This document shows positions 9,245-18,354 of a stretch of 59,271 nucleotides of DNA, piece after piece. The position numbers and the translations under genes are program-made. Numbering within the stretch: the stretch's first letter is position 1; the number at the start of each line of letters is the position of its first letter. The notes below the pieces were generated by a model, which saw only the letters and a program-made list of their open reading frames with translations, was not told the DNA's origin and ran no database searches. Source of the stretch: a virus; the IMG/VR virus record IMGVR_UViG_3300000576_000005, positions 10 to 59,280 of that record. One strand, 5' to 3'.

Positions 9245-10809
9245 TAAGGGTTCTGCTCTATATTAAATGAAATCAATTCAGGTCTGTAATCATTACTTGA
9301 AATAGCTATACCTCTACTAAACACTTCATTACCTGTTGGATGTGTAGTTGCTTTCAGGACGTCAATATATTTATCAAGAGATCTGGAAGAACCTATTTCA
9401 TATGAATATTCTTGATAGAAAAAACTATCTTGAATATATTTATCAGCATTTAAGAACCCCTGAGTATTTTTCCAGAAACCCTCTATGAAACCAACATCAC
9501 CAAGAATAACGTCTGCCATTATCGGTGTTCCATTTCCTTCCAGACGAATGTTTTCTAGTCTGTAACCAAAACCTGAATTAATAATACGTAGATCAGTGAC
9601 AATTTCTCCAATAACGGCAGTGCCAGAAAGATCTGCATTCTGTCCAAGAAAACCTCCCGAACCATCAATTATATTCAATGGCCCATAGAAAGGATCATAT
9701 GCTGTTACTGTAACACTACCATCGTAATTTATACCAGGATTGGTCACTGTTATTTCTGAAATTTTACCTAGTTGAATAGTTTCAAATAGAAGAGCATTAG
9801 AAATAATCGTGTCCAGATTAGCTTGACCTAGTAGAGAGCTATCTGTATTGGAATGAGCAAATTCAGATGAATCAAGTGGAACATCTAAATAAGGTTCAAT
9901 TAAATCATCATTATATTCGTAAGTGAAAAGAGGAATGATATTAGAAACAAAAGCAGCAGCACCAGAACCTGTAGTATTTGCTCCGGTCGTAACAGTTAAT
10001 TCTGTTCCAATAGAATATCCGTTACCACCTTCATTGATAGCAAATTCAATGATGCCTCGACCTATTTCTGTATCAGCAATTACAGCTTTAATTTCATCAC
10101 CTGAACCTGTAGTTCCAACAACTTCATCCCCGATATTATATTCTGAAGAAATTGAAGTGATTTCAAGAGTTTCAGGAGAACCTAAAATAAATGGACATAG
10201 TGAAAAATCAGCATCTTCAAAAAATATTCTTTCATTAGGCACAAATTCTCCATTAATATTAGTGACGAACAGTAGAAATATATTTTTATCTTTTATTACT
10301 CTTTTTTCAATACGATCAACGAAAGCAAAAGCCCCTGAATCAAATCCTTCTATTCTTTTATTATTGAAATCATTGAATAGAGGAGTAGAAGAAATCTCAA
10401 TATATTCTTCTTCTATCCAAATTCCATCTGAAGCTTTTAAAATATCATATGATGGAATATAAATTTCAATATTTTCATCATATAGAATTCGGAATAGTAG
10501 TCTTAAACCCGCTTCAGATCCTTTTGATCTGTATAGATCAAGAATATGTTTCTGAAGTTCTCTTTTGTCTGCAATAAGAGAATCTGGAAGTTGTGCCATA
10601 TATTTCCGGCGAAAAAACCTCAAAAACTCATCAAGTGTTTCATCAATATCTCTATTGGTAAGTAATTTTCTTGATTTTTCAAGTCCACCTTCTTCTTCAA
10701 ACCACTTGTAATATTCTTCTACGAAAGTAAGAAGTTCTGGTCCTTCTTCTCGGTAAAATTCAGGGAACTGTGATTTAATCAGATGGGATATTTGATAGAA
10801 ATCAGTCAT
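9244..10809 (-). CDS. gp7: Baseplate wedge protein corresponding to the gp7 C-terminal region
   Basis: 521 residues, about half of T4 gp7. The N-terminal part (F-V-E-E-Y-Y-K-W-F-E-E-E-G-G, R-D-I-D-E-T-L-D-E-F, I-L-D-L-Y-R-S-K-G-S-E-A-G-L-R-L-L-F-R-I-L-Y-D-E) matches the late part of T4 gp7 (Y-D-F-Y-S-T-K-G-I-E-A-S-Y-K-F-L-F-K-V-L-Y-N-E-E). The large N-terminal beta domains of T4 gp7 are absent. The remainder holds Gly-rich beta repeats. It shares stop/start overlaps with gp6 and gp8 (1-base overlaps), as expected of wedge proteins made together. Family assignment rests on this motif and on synteny. Confidence 0.7.
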   Translation of the reverse strand: MTDFYQISHLIKSQFPEFYREEGPELLTFVEEYYKWFEEEGGLEKSRKLLTNRDIDETLDEFLRFFRRKYMAQLPDSLIADKRELQKHILDLYRSKGSEAGLRLLFRILYDENIEIYIPSYDILKASDGIWIEEEYIEISSTPLFNDFNNKRIEGFDSGAFAFVDRIEKRVIKDKNIFLLFVTNINGEFVPNERIFFEDADFSLCPFILGSPETLEITSISSEYNIGDEVVGTTGSGDEIKAVIADTEIGRGIIEFAINEGGNGYSIGTELTVTTGANTTGSGAAAFVSNIIPLFTYEYNDDLIEPYLDVPLDSSEFAHSNTDSSLLGQANLDTIISNALLFETIQLGKISEITVTNPGINYDGSVTVTAYDPFYGPLNIIDGSGGFLGQNADLSGTAVIGEIVTDLRIINSGFGYRLENIRLEGNGTPIMADVILGDVGFIEGFWKNTQGFLNADKYIQDSFFYQEYSYEIGSSRSLDKYIDVLKATTHPTGNEVFSRGIAISSNDYRPELISFNIEQNP

Positions 10810-12620
10810 TAAGTTCTACCTGGAATCATATTGATTTCAACATCACGAGGATCAACTACAAGAAATCTGTTTTCAGATACTATAAGATCATTTCTTCTAG
10901 TACGACCAAATATAGTCACGAAATTACCTGTATAATCTACTACATCGAACTTCAGTGAAACTCTACCCGTCTTATAGTCAATAGTACCAGCATTTCTTTT
11001 TGCAACTATCATTTGATTATCTGTAGTTCTATAGTAGATGAATATAGTTCCGCGACCATTATCTTGCAGACGACAAGTACGAAGTGTTCCAAATTCATCT
11101 CTGAAAATAAAAGGGGAAGAATCAAGCATTGGTGGATGACCAAGTGGTTGCACTTGTGAACTTGGTACTGCTAATGAACGAATGGTATTACCAAATGTAA
11201 AGGTGAACTCATTTTCACGCCCTCTTCTTGGTGACCATCGCTTTGCTATCCGAATAGTAGTATCATTTGAAATAATAGATTCATCTGAATCATCAATCAA
11301 AGTAGTAAGACCTGAATAACGAAGACTGTTCCCAAAATCATTAAGCTGAGTATTATTCAACTCTATAATTCTATCAATAATATCAGTGACTATTTGGCGT
11401 GGTGTAGTAGTCAATAAGCTTGGATCATAATAAACTTTAGAACAGACTTCCACATAAAAGAAATCAGCATCAAGGACGATAGGTTCTGTAGTAAGACTTT
11501 TCAATTTAAGATAATTTTCAATCTGATCTTTAAGTCTAACAGGAATGAAACCGTCAATACCAAAAGGTTTGACAGAGACAATTACTTTACCATATTCGGG
11601 TGGATTAGCTTCTTCACCACCATATGCAGTCACTGCTTGTAGTTCTGGAAATTGTGTTTTAGTTAAGTTAATGAAGTCCTGTGCTGTAACTGCTCGTTCC
11701 TGTGTAGTGAAAAATCTCGGTGCATTAAATCTGATATCTTCTATACTTTCTCTTTCCGCACCAAATCTAGATGCAGAACGAGTAGAAACAGAAACAGTAT
11801 GTCCGTTCACAGTACCAGTAGGCTCGAAAGAAAAAGCACCATTACCATCTACACCGATGGTATCACGATATTCAACTTTCACGATATTTCCTATATTCAG
11901 TCTAGAACCAAATATTCCGGAAGCAGAGAACTGTATTTTATACTGGTTAGCTCGGTGACCTTCAATGAAGTAAATATTAGAATCTGAATCTAGTCCAAAC
12001 AGTGATGTTGCTCTTTCATAGACTGTATTAGCAGAGTCATTAGAAGAGTTTATTACAGTCACTTTAATAGAATTAGTGTCTATATTTTCTGATCTGAGAG
12101 GAAATGAAACTTCATCTTCATCCTTGACTTCAAAGAATTCAGTGACAATTTCACCTTCATAAATTGAGACATTATTTGCTCGAAATTCACCCTCTGATTG
12201 ACGAATGACAATTGCTTCATTAGTAGAGAATGAAAGAGTAGTATTATCCACAGTGGTTGTAAATCGGTAAAATCTAGGAATAGTCACGAAAGATGAAGAC
12301 GTAGGTGCATTCACAGTAATATTTACAATACCTTCTGATGATGCCCGACTACGAGGAACGTAATTCAATTCTTTGGCATGTGAAACAACTGAAGTTTTAA
12401 TCCGAGCTGTGTCAAGAAAAGCTTCAGAACCTACCTGATTATTATAGAAATTGTTCAGATAAGTGTTATATGCCATGATCTCAAGAATGATATTGAAGTT
12501 CGAAGCTTCAAAGTCATAATCTTGAAACTGATCTTGTGATTTAAGATAATCTTTAAGTCTATCCTTAATGCGGAAAAACTCAAGTTGATCTACATTAAGG
12601 TAACCTTTTCTTTTATCCAT
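10809..12620 (-). CDS. gp6: Baseplate wedge protein gp6
   Basis: 603 residues, near the length of T4 gp6 (about 660). The N-terminus (L-E-F-F-R-I-K-D-R-L-K-D-Y-L, then F-E-A-S-N-F-N-I-I-L-E-I-M-A-Y-N-T-Y-L-N-N-F-Y-N-N-Q and S-E-A-F-L-D-T-A-R) is the conserved J-like/gp6 signature. The central region T-A-Q-D-F-I-N-L-T-K-T-Q-F-P-E-L-Q-A-V is typical of the gp6/gpJ core. gp6 dimerises into the ring that holds six wedges together and connects to gp25 and gp53. The gene directly follows gp25 (1-base gap), as in T4-like phages. Confidence 0.9.
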   Translation of the reverse strand: MDKRKGYLNVDQLEFFRIKDRLKDYLKSQDQFQDYDFEASNFNIILEIMAYNTYLNNFYNNQVGSEAFLDTARIKTSVVSHAKELNYVPRSRASSEGIVNITVNAPTSSSFVTIPRFYRFTTTVDNTTLSFSTNEAIVIRQSEGEFRANNVSIYEGEIVTEFFEVKDEDEVSFPLRSENIDTNSIKVTVINSSNDSANTVYERATSLFGLDSDSNIYFIEGHRANQYKIQFSASGIFGSRLNIGNIVKVEYRDTIGVDGNGAFSFEPTGTVNGHTVSVSTRSASRFGAERESIEDIRFNAPRFFTTQERAVTAQDFINLTKTQFPELQAVTAYGGEEANPPEYGKVIVSVKPFGIDGFIPVRLKDQIENYLKLKSLTTEPIVLDADFFYVEVCSKVYYDPSLLTTTPRQIVTDIIDRIIELNNTQLNDFGNSLRYSGLTTLIDDSDESIISNDTTIRIAKRWSPRRGRENEFTFTFGNTIRSLAVPSSQVQPLGHPPMLDSSPFIFRDEFGTLRTCRLQDNGRGTIFIYYRTTDNQMIVAKRNAGTIDYKTGRVSLKFDVVDYTGNFVTIFGRTRRNDLIVSENRFLVVDPRDVEINMIPGRT

Positions 12621-12621
12621 T

Positions 12622-13026
12622 TCAGCGGACTCTTTCTAATATTACGTCAAGAATAATTGGTTTAGGATCATTATTCATAGAAAATATAATGCGAATATCG
12701 ACGGAATTATTATCGGGACGAGCAAGGACCAGAACTTCCAGAACAGTTACTCTAGGTTCACGATACCGAACTCTTTCCTTGATTTTATTCTTCAGAAGAA
12801 TTTCAATATTTGGATCTGAAATATTTTCAAATAAGTATTGTGGTATTCCAGCGCCCCACTCAGGTTGAAATCTTCTTTCATATTCTCCAGTGAATATAAC
12901 ATTCTTTAAAGCTCTCTTCGCGGCTTCTTCATTCCGAAGAGGGATTAAATCTCCACGAACAGGATGAACCGTGAAATTGATGGGTATATCAGAATATCGA
13001 TTTCGCTGTTTTTCAAGTAGACTCAT
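12622..13026 (-). CDS. gp25: Baseplate wedge protein gp25
   Basis: 134 residues, the usual length for gp25. It contains the family core: E-E-A-A-K-R-A-L-K-N-V-I-F-T-G-x-Y-E-R-R-F-Q-P-E-W-G-A-G, then L-F-E-N, and E-P-R-V-T-V-L-E-V. gp25 is the wedge protein that starts sheath polymerisation and belongs to the same family as TssE of type VI secretion. It overlaps the upstream gene by 14 bases and precedes gp6, the partner with which it forms the core bundle. Confidence 0.9.
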   Translation of the reverse strand: MSLLEKQRNRYSDIPINFTVHPVRGDLIPLRNEEAAKRALKNVIFTGEYERRFQPEWGAGIPQYLFENISDPNIEILLKNKIKERVRYREPRVTVLEVLVLARPDNNSVDIRIIFSMNNDPKPIILDVILERVR

Positions 13027-14902
13027 TTATTCTCTCAAAAAAGTTTGGATTGATATTCTCTATCTTAGAACGAGCATATGCAGCTCTTTTCCAACCCTCG
13101 GTAAAAATTCTAGTTTCAAACGGACAAAAAGTATCACCCGAAATTCGTGAAGAAAGAGCAATCATTACTGGAATTGCATTATCTGCTCTATTTAATTCTA
13201 CACTACTATTTATATTCGCACCCAACAGATTTGAAATATCATTTGTAATAGTATTTACTTCACTAAGAGCTCTGCCGGTAAGAGAAGTTAATTGTGTATT
13301 AGTCAATATTCGTGCCATAGAATTAGACAATGTAGTACTTCTTCCAATATCTGTATTTTGAAAATTAAATGAAGATGCTGCTGCAGCGCCAGAAGGTTCC
13401 TGAAACATCGCCACTCTCTTGGAGAATACCTGATCAATAGCTGGTAATGAAATTGCAGCTTCACCAAAGAAAGCTTTACCTGAATAAGAAGGATCTTTCA
13501 GGAGTGGATTATTAGACTGTTTTTGTGTGGGAATACTTTGTCCCAGAACAATACCGGAAAGAAAATTACCTAGCATAGAACCAGGGTCTCTGTTTTCAAC
13601 ATATTCAGTCGGATCAGCACCAGAAAACGAGAATGCACCAACTTTCGTAATCATTTCAGATACAAGTTCTATGATATTTTCTAACTTAGACTTAATAGAA
13701 GATAGCATATTAGTGATATCACCAAACAGTGGGTTTGGTTCTGCCAAGTTTGTTATATCGTTAAGTTCTCGTCCGTATTTTTGTGCAAATACTGCTTTGG
13801 CTTTTATTTGCTGACCAATGTTGATTATTTCTCTAAGCTTTGGAATTTGAAGATCAAGAAGATCTTGCAGACACTTCAGAAGAGTAGTGATGAAATTTTC
13901 TAGTGCAGAAAGCACACTAGGGAGCTTACCAATTTGTGTAATATGTTCACTCTTCCCACCTGTACCGTAATCAATAATAGAAAGAACTAATTGTGATATG
14001 GCAGAGAGTAGTTCAGAGAAACATGAAGAAACAGAATCAAGTGCTGAATTTGGATTATTGAATTTGTTTCTAGTTGAATCAAATGAATTTGAAATATTAG
14101 AGAATGTAAATGAAGTTGGAACTCTCTCGCAGTAAAAACCACGAGCCATTCCTGCTAATTTCCGAAAATTGGTTTCTGTCAAGAAAATATTAACGTATGA
14201 ATCATCTAGAGGAACTGCATTTGGTCCTGAACTTAGTGAAAGAGTACGAGGTGAACTTTGCTGTATTAAACAAGAACCAGAAACAGTAGAATTTATTTGA
14301 GTGACTGGAATATTTGCATCTACTATTTTATTAATACCTTCACGGACCGAAAATGGTGCTGAAAGAACTCTTGTCCAGAAATCAGTTGATTTATCCAGAT
14401 CAATTCCAGTTCTGGTAGAGAATCTCCGAACTCTTTCGGAGAAAGCATTTCGTGTAGAACTTTGAAGATTATTCAGACTAATAGATGTAACACAACATAA
14501 TGTCTTAAGTATTTCATCAAATAATTCTAGATTTCTGTCTGACGATATATCAGAGAAAGATGAATCGGGTAGATAAATTCCTTTTTCAATAAGTGCAGAA
14601 ATATCTGGTCCCACGGGTATATCACCTACTGGATTTTCATCACGAAAATCAGATGGTTTTCTACCTACTTCACGAGCTAGTAACTTTTCTTCAGTGGGAT
14701 TTGGTATTTCAAAATCATCACTCTGCTCGAATTCAACAGATGAAATATCACCTCTCCGAGAAAATCGGAAAGAGTCATCTAGAATTAGACTATCAATATC
14801 TCCTTCAAGAATATTGCCTTCTTGATCTCTGACTAGTGAATCATCAGACGATATATCATATTTAGTAATTGGATCACAGATATTACAAGTATTAGATGTC
14901 AT
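13013..14902 (-). CDS. Unassigned virion protein between spike and gp25
   Basis: 629 residues. The N-terminus has a C-N-I-C-D-P pair of cysteines followed by an Asp/Ser/Glu-rich region of about 130 residues. The middle (I-L-K-T-L-C-C-V-T-S-I-S-L-N-N-L, later L-L-K-C-L-Q-D-L-L-D-L-Q-I-P-K-L) is helical. The C-terminal part contains S-R-I-S-G-D-T-F-C-P-F-E-T-R-I-F-T-E-G-W. Large proteins of unknown function occupy this place between gp5 and gp25 in T4-like marine phages and are found in virions. I see no enzymatic motif. A hub or wedge-hub linker role is inferred only from location. Confidence 0.65.
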   Translation of the reverse strand: MTSNTCNICDPITKYDISSDDSLVRDQEGNILEGDIDSLILDDSFRFSRRGDISSVEFEQSDDFEIPNPTEEKLLAREVGRKPSDFRDENPVGDIPVGPDISALIEKGIYLPDSSFSDISSDRNLELFDEILKTLCCVTSISLNNLQSSTRNAFSERVRRFSTRTGIDLDKSTDFWTRVLSAPFSVREGINKIVDANIPVTQINSTVSGSCLIQQSSPRTLSLSSGPNAVPLDDSYVNIFLTETNFRKLAGMARGFYCERVPTSFTFSNISNSFDSTRNKFNNPNSALDSVSSCFSELLSAISQLVLSIIDYGTGGKSEHITQIGKLPSVLSALENFITTLLKCLQDLLDLQIPKLREIINIGQQIKAKAVFAQKYGRELNDITNLAEPNPLFGDITNMLSSIKSKLENIIELVSEMITKVGAFSFSGADPTEYVENRDPGSMLGNFLSGIVLGQSIPTQKQSNNPLLKDPSYSGKAFFGEAAISLPAIDQVFSKRVAMFQEPSGAAAASSFNFQNTDIGRSTTLSNSMARILTNTQLTSLTGRALSEVNTITNDISNLLGANINSSVELNRADNAIPVMIALSSRISGDTFCPFETRIFTEGWKRAAYARSKIENINPNFFERINEST

Positions 14903-14906
14903 TTAT

Positions 14907-17021
14907 TCAGCGCCTTTGATATCTTCTAGCAACTTTAGTGGAAATACCTGGAGTACTAATATTACAGCCAATATCAGCACACGTTAATACTGGTCTAGAA
15001 CCACTTCCTCGTGTAGATCTATTACCGGGTTGGAGACTTTCAAGATGAACAATCAGGTTTCTCTTTCCTGTTACTTCCAAAAGGATCGCCTGATATGGTA
15101 AATGATCCCGAACCCATGCTGCTAGTTCAGCATGTAGTGCTGCATTAGCTGCGGATGATAATTGAATATCAGCTGCTTCACCTGTAAAGTGTTTTGAACC
15201 TCTTCGGTCTCTGTTAGCTCTTCTAAGTCCAGAAGTAATTCTGATACCTCTTGAACCATATTTTTCCCAAAGAGGATCAAGAATGTTATAGCAGAGATTA
15301 TGAATATTTCTCATCACCTGCGGAGTAGTTTCACCGGAAGATCTTGCATTTCTGAATACACCAGTAAACATTCCGCATGTGATATGCCGTGAAAGTTTAG
15401 CATTAGCATTATTCAGATTTGATAAAATTTCACCAGGGTATTCTTTAGCCACTGAAGTATTATTTCCAGTTTGTAGGTTAGGATCAAGTGTAGAACCTTG
15501 AGCGATTTCACTATCATCGGAATAATCAGATTCTGGTACAGCACCAAAGTTTTCATAGGCCGCAGATCTAGTCTCTTGTGGAACAGATCCACTTTGGTGT
15601 TCATAGTATGAAAATTCTTCACGAGACATTCTTTTACCATTAGGGAATCTAGCTGTTTCTGGAGTAAAATGTTCTGTAGTTGCATTTTCTAGAATTACAT
15701 CTACTTCTACATATTCTGGTGTATTTGTTGGATCTGGTGGTGATGCGGTTTTTGCATCTGTAGTTTCTTTTGGTACATATGAAGTTGGATTCAATGGAGA
15801 CCCTGGTGATGCTGGAGCACCTGGATTTAGATCAATTGTAGAACCACGTATATCCATAGCTCCTGAAGAGTCAATATTTGCAGTCGTTGATTTAACAGCC
15901 AGTGCACCATTAATATCCAGATCATAACTGGAAGCTTTTACTTCCATACCTTCAGAAGAGTTAAGTAACATAGAATTTGATCGAATATCCATGTTATTAT
16001 CAGAATGAATTTCAGAAGCTTCAGAACGAACCACAAAAGTAGAATCTGCATCAAAACGAATATTTGAAGAACGAGTCGTGATTGAATTATCTGAATCAAT
16101 ATTAACAGCACCTTTAGATGAAATAACATACTGACTATTCGTGCGTGAATATATTCCATCTTTACCTTCTATGTCTACATTTTCATTGCCTATAATTCCC
16201 ACTGATTTCTGTGATTGGAGAATCACTTCCTCTGCACCAGAAAGAGTAAATTCCTCTGATGCATTGAAATTCATCTGTGTTCCTGAAAACAGATTAAGTG
16301 CTTTCTCGGAAGATATAGAGGCTTGTTGGTCCACACGGTAGTCCAGCTCTTGTCCGATATCGTGTCGTGATACACCTGATATTTGTTCACGAGAGTCACC
16401 AGCCACGGTCGTACGACGTTGACCAGCGATAATCTGGTTATAGTCTTTAGTGACCTCCATGTTCCACGTACCATCGACTACAGTTTGCATGGAACCTTTC
16501 ACTGTCGTGATATAATCACCCTCGACATTCACATACATATCACCAGCATTGATCTCAAATGTACCGGGTGTTTCTACAAATACTTTTGAATCACCCTTAA
16601 GGAGAAGATCACCCTTCACATAGATCGTTCCATTACCTTTATCAGAAACAAGTCCGAAACCTTTTTTGGACGATGGCATGACATGTATAGAACCATCTGC
16701 ATCAATGATGAATTGAGCGCCTGTTGGATGATGGAGTTCGATTACTTCACCACCAGCAGAATTGGAGATAATTACTTTTGAACCAGTTTCAGTACTGAAA
16801 CCTTTTACTGGTGGAGATTCAGGATCACGAATACCTATTCCTGTACCATTACCTGGTCCAGTATGAATATTCTCTACATCATTACCTTGCCCGACGTTAC
16901 CAGATTTATTGACTACCTCGTAGCTTCTTCTAGTATGTCCAGAATTAGTATTCTCTTCAAAAGAACCCGGTTGTGAACCTTCACGATTTATTTGTTGTTT
17001 TCTAAATCTTCTAGTGACCAT
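14907..17021 (-). CDS. gp5C: Central spike (gp5 beta-helix) with C-terminal M15-type peptidase
   Basis: 704 residues. Residues ~60-420 carry the gp5/VgrG needle: I-E-L-H-H-P-T-G-A-Q-F-I-I-D-A-D-G-S-I-H, then V-K-G-D, V-E-G-D-Y-I-T-T-V-K-G and many short beta-helix rungs. After a Pro/Glu-rich linker, residues ~560-665 look like a D-Ala-D-Ala/L-Ala-D-Glu peptidase of family M15: I-T-S-G-L-R-R, S-K-H-F-T-G-E-A-A-D (H611 and D618) and I-V-H-L-E-S (H659) give the His-Asp-His zinc set. T4 gp5 instead has its OB-fold and lysozyme joined to the needle; here those parts are encoded separately two genes upstream. It should form the membrane-piercing trimer and cut peptide cross-links. Confidence 0.8.
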   Translation of the reverse strand: MVTRRFRKQQINREGSQPGSFEENTNSGHTRRSYEVVNKSGNVGQGNDVENIHTGPGNGTGIGIRDPESPPVKGFSTETGSKVIISNSAGGEVIELHHPTGAQFIIDADGSIHVMPSSKKGFGLVSDKGNGTIYVKGDLLLKGDSKVFVETPGTFEINAGDMYVNVEGDYITTVKGSMQTVVDGTWNMEVTKDYNQIIAGQRRTTVAGDSREQISGVSRHDIGQELDYRVDQQASISSEKALNLFSGTQMNFNASEEFTLSGAEEVILQSQKSVGIIGNENVDIEGKDGIYSRTNSQYVISSKGAVNIDSDNSITTRSSNIRFDADSTFVVRSEASEIHSDNNMDIRSNSMLLNSSEGMEVKASSYDLDINGALAVKSTTANIDSSGAMDIRGSTIDLNPGAPASPGSPLNPTSYVPKETTDAKTASPPDPTNTPEYVEVDVILENATTEHFTPETARFPNGKRMSREEFSYYEHQSGSVPQETRSAAYENFGAVPESDYSDDSEIAQGSTLDPNLQTGNNTSVAKEYPGEILSNLNNANAKLSRHITCGMFTGVFRNARSSGETTPQVMRNIHNLCYNILDPLWEKYGSRGIRITSGLRRANRDRRGSKHFTGEAADIQLSSAANAALHAELAAWVRDHLPYQAILLEVTGKRNLIVHLESLQPGNRSTRGSGSRPVLTCADIGCNISTPGISTKVARRYQRR

Positions 17022-17023
17022 TA

Positions 17024-17401
17024 TTAACCTGTAAAGTTACTGTAGAGAGAATCCACAAGGAGTTGTAGTTCAAGATTTTCACAATCAAATTCAGCAGCAT
17101 CTGTATTCATTGCCACTGCCTGTACTAATTTATATAGAGCTACTTTTTGAAGTCTAGTAATAAAGAATGGCAAAGGTGGTTTACTATTTTTGGCATATAT
17201 GTGTTTATTTAATCCACCAATAATCACGATTCGTATTTCTTTAGATGAAGCATCTCTTAATGAATAGAAAGTTCCGTTAGTATCAAGTACTACATTACCC
17301 TGAAGTTCACGAATAGGAACAGTTTCTCCACGATATGAATACGTGAAAAACAAATTATATTTATCGTAATTACTAATACCTTCTGGTGATAGTGTTATCA
17401 T
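17024..17401 (-). CDS. Small protein between the two gp5 parts, function unknown
   Basis: 125 residues, predicted to begin with beta strands (L-F-F-T-Y-S-Y-R-G-E-T-V-P-I-R-E-L-Q-G-N), followed by helices (L-P-F-F-I-T-R-L-Q-K-V-A-L-Y-K-L-V-Q-A-V-A-M-N-T). It overlaps the tail-lysozyme gene by 4 bases and ends 2 bases before the spike gene, so it is co-translated with both halves of gp5. That position suggests a hub accessory or chaperone, but I recognise no family. Confidence 0.55.
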   Translation of the reverse strand: MITLSPEGISNYDKYNLFFTYSYRGETVPIRELQGNVVLDTNGTFYSLRDASSKEIRIVIIGGLNKHIYAKNSKPPLPFFITRLQKVALYKLVQAVAMNTDAAEFDCENLELQLLVDSLYSNFTG

Positions 17402-18354
17402 TCTTCTGGTCTCGCTCCTGGTGCATAACCTGAATTATTCATTGTTGGTACTGGTCTTCCTGTATATTTAAGTCTACCTGAAGCAGCATAAGAATTTGTC
17501 ACAATTTTTCTATATTCTTGTCGTGAAGTATCTACCCAGTAACCACGTGCTCTCGAATATCTCCGAGCAGCATTACCTTCATAAATTGTCATAGCCTTAG
17601 ATGCTTCTTCAATAGTTCGTGCAGAGAATAGAGCAGGTCGGGCAGCTCGACCTTCACTTTGATTATGAAGTTCATGCCACACAAAAGCAATCTGTTTTTC
17701 TAGTGGAGGAATTACACCTCGTCCTACACCAGAAAATCTTTCAAGTGCTCTTCTCCGATCAAGTCTCCACTGTGCAATACCAACAGCACCTTCACCGCGA
17801 TTCACTGCATTAGGATTTAGACTACTCTCTGTGATGAAGTTACCAACCATAGTGGAAGTGACTATGTGAAGATCTCCAGTGAAATCTCCACTGTTTTTAA
17901 GTTTATCATAAAAGTAGTTATATATTTTTTCACCGTTATTACCACCAGGTATACTAGTAGGAATAGAAGCATCAGTAGGAACAGTAGTTCCATCCGGACT
18001 AGAAGGTGTTCCAAAACTATCACCGGAATCTGGCGAAGGGTATGAATCATTTGATGAAATACCGCCCGGGAATACACCAATGATCACAGGCTTTTCACAC
18101 ATATTACCATCAGCAAAGAAACCATAGACCCAGGCACCGGCCGAGAGATCATGACTTGAATAACCTGAAGTGACATGTCCGCCAATAGTTGGCATAGTCA
18201 CTAATGCGTCTGGAAGATCATCATTAGACACATTTTCTTGGTCATAAATGTGGTGAATACCAAATATTCGGACTTTGACATGTGACTCAAAATCAGGTGA
18301 CCGACCTTGAACTACACCAACAAACCATTTGAACTGATCACCATAATAATCCAT
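17398..18354 (-). CDS. gp5N: gp5 N-terminal part: OB-fold plus tail lysozyme domain
   Basis: 318 residues starting at an ATG that overlaps the hub gene's stop. Residues 1-100 form the gp5 OB-fold: W-F-V-G-V-V-Q-G-R, V-K-V-R-I-F-G-I-H, L-P-D-A-L-V-T-M-P, G-A-W-V-Y-G-F-F-A-D-G, P-V-I-I-G-V. After a Ser/Pro/Thr linker comes a phage tail lysozyme domain (~145-275): N-F-I-T-E-S-S-L-N-P-N-A-V-N with the likely catalytic Glu at 176, then G-I-A-Q-W. In T4 these domains are fused to the needle; here the needle is the gene two positions downstream. The product should sit between the gp27-like hub and the needle and digest peptidoglycan glycan strands during infection. Confidence 0.8.
   Translation of the reverse strand: MDYYGDQFKWFVGVVQGRSPDFESHVKVRIFGIHHIYDQENVSNDDLPDALVTMPTIGGHVTSGYSSHDLSAGAWVYGFFADGNMCEKPVIIGVFPGGISSNDSYPSPDSGDSFGTPSSPDGTTVPTDASIPTSIPGGNNGEKIYNYFYDKLKNSGDFTGDLHIVTSTMVGNFITESSLNPNAVNRGEGAVGIAQWRLDRRRALERFSGVGRGVIPPLEKQIAFVWHELHNQSEGRAARPALFSARTIEEASKAMTIYEGNAARRYSRARGYWVDTSRQEYRKIVTNSYAASGRLKYTGRPVPTMNNSGYAPGARPEE

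Noticed and set aside
9923-10462. Plus-strand ORF of 179 codons
   Set aside because: Lies wholly opposite the gp7-like gene, which has clear family motifs; the plus-strand product is low-complexity Ser/Pro/Ile text typical of a shadow frame.
11545-11958. Plus-strand ORF of 137 codons
   Set aside because: Antisense to gp6; no start signal and no recognisable pattern.
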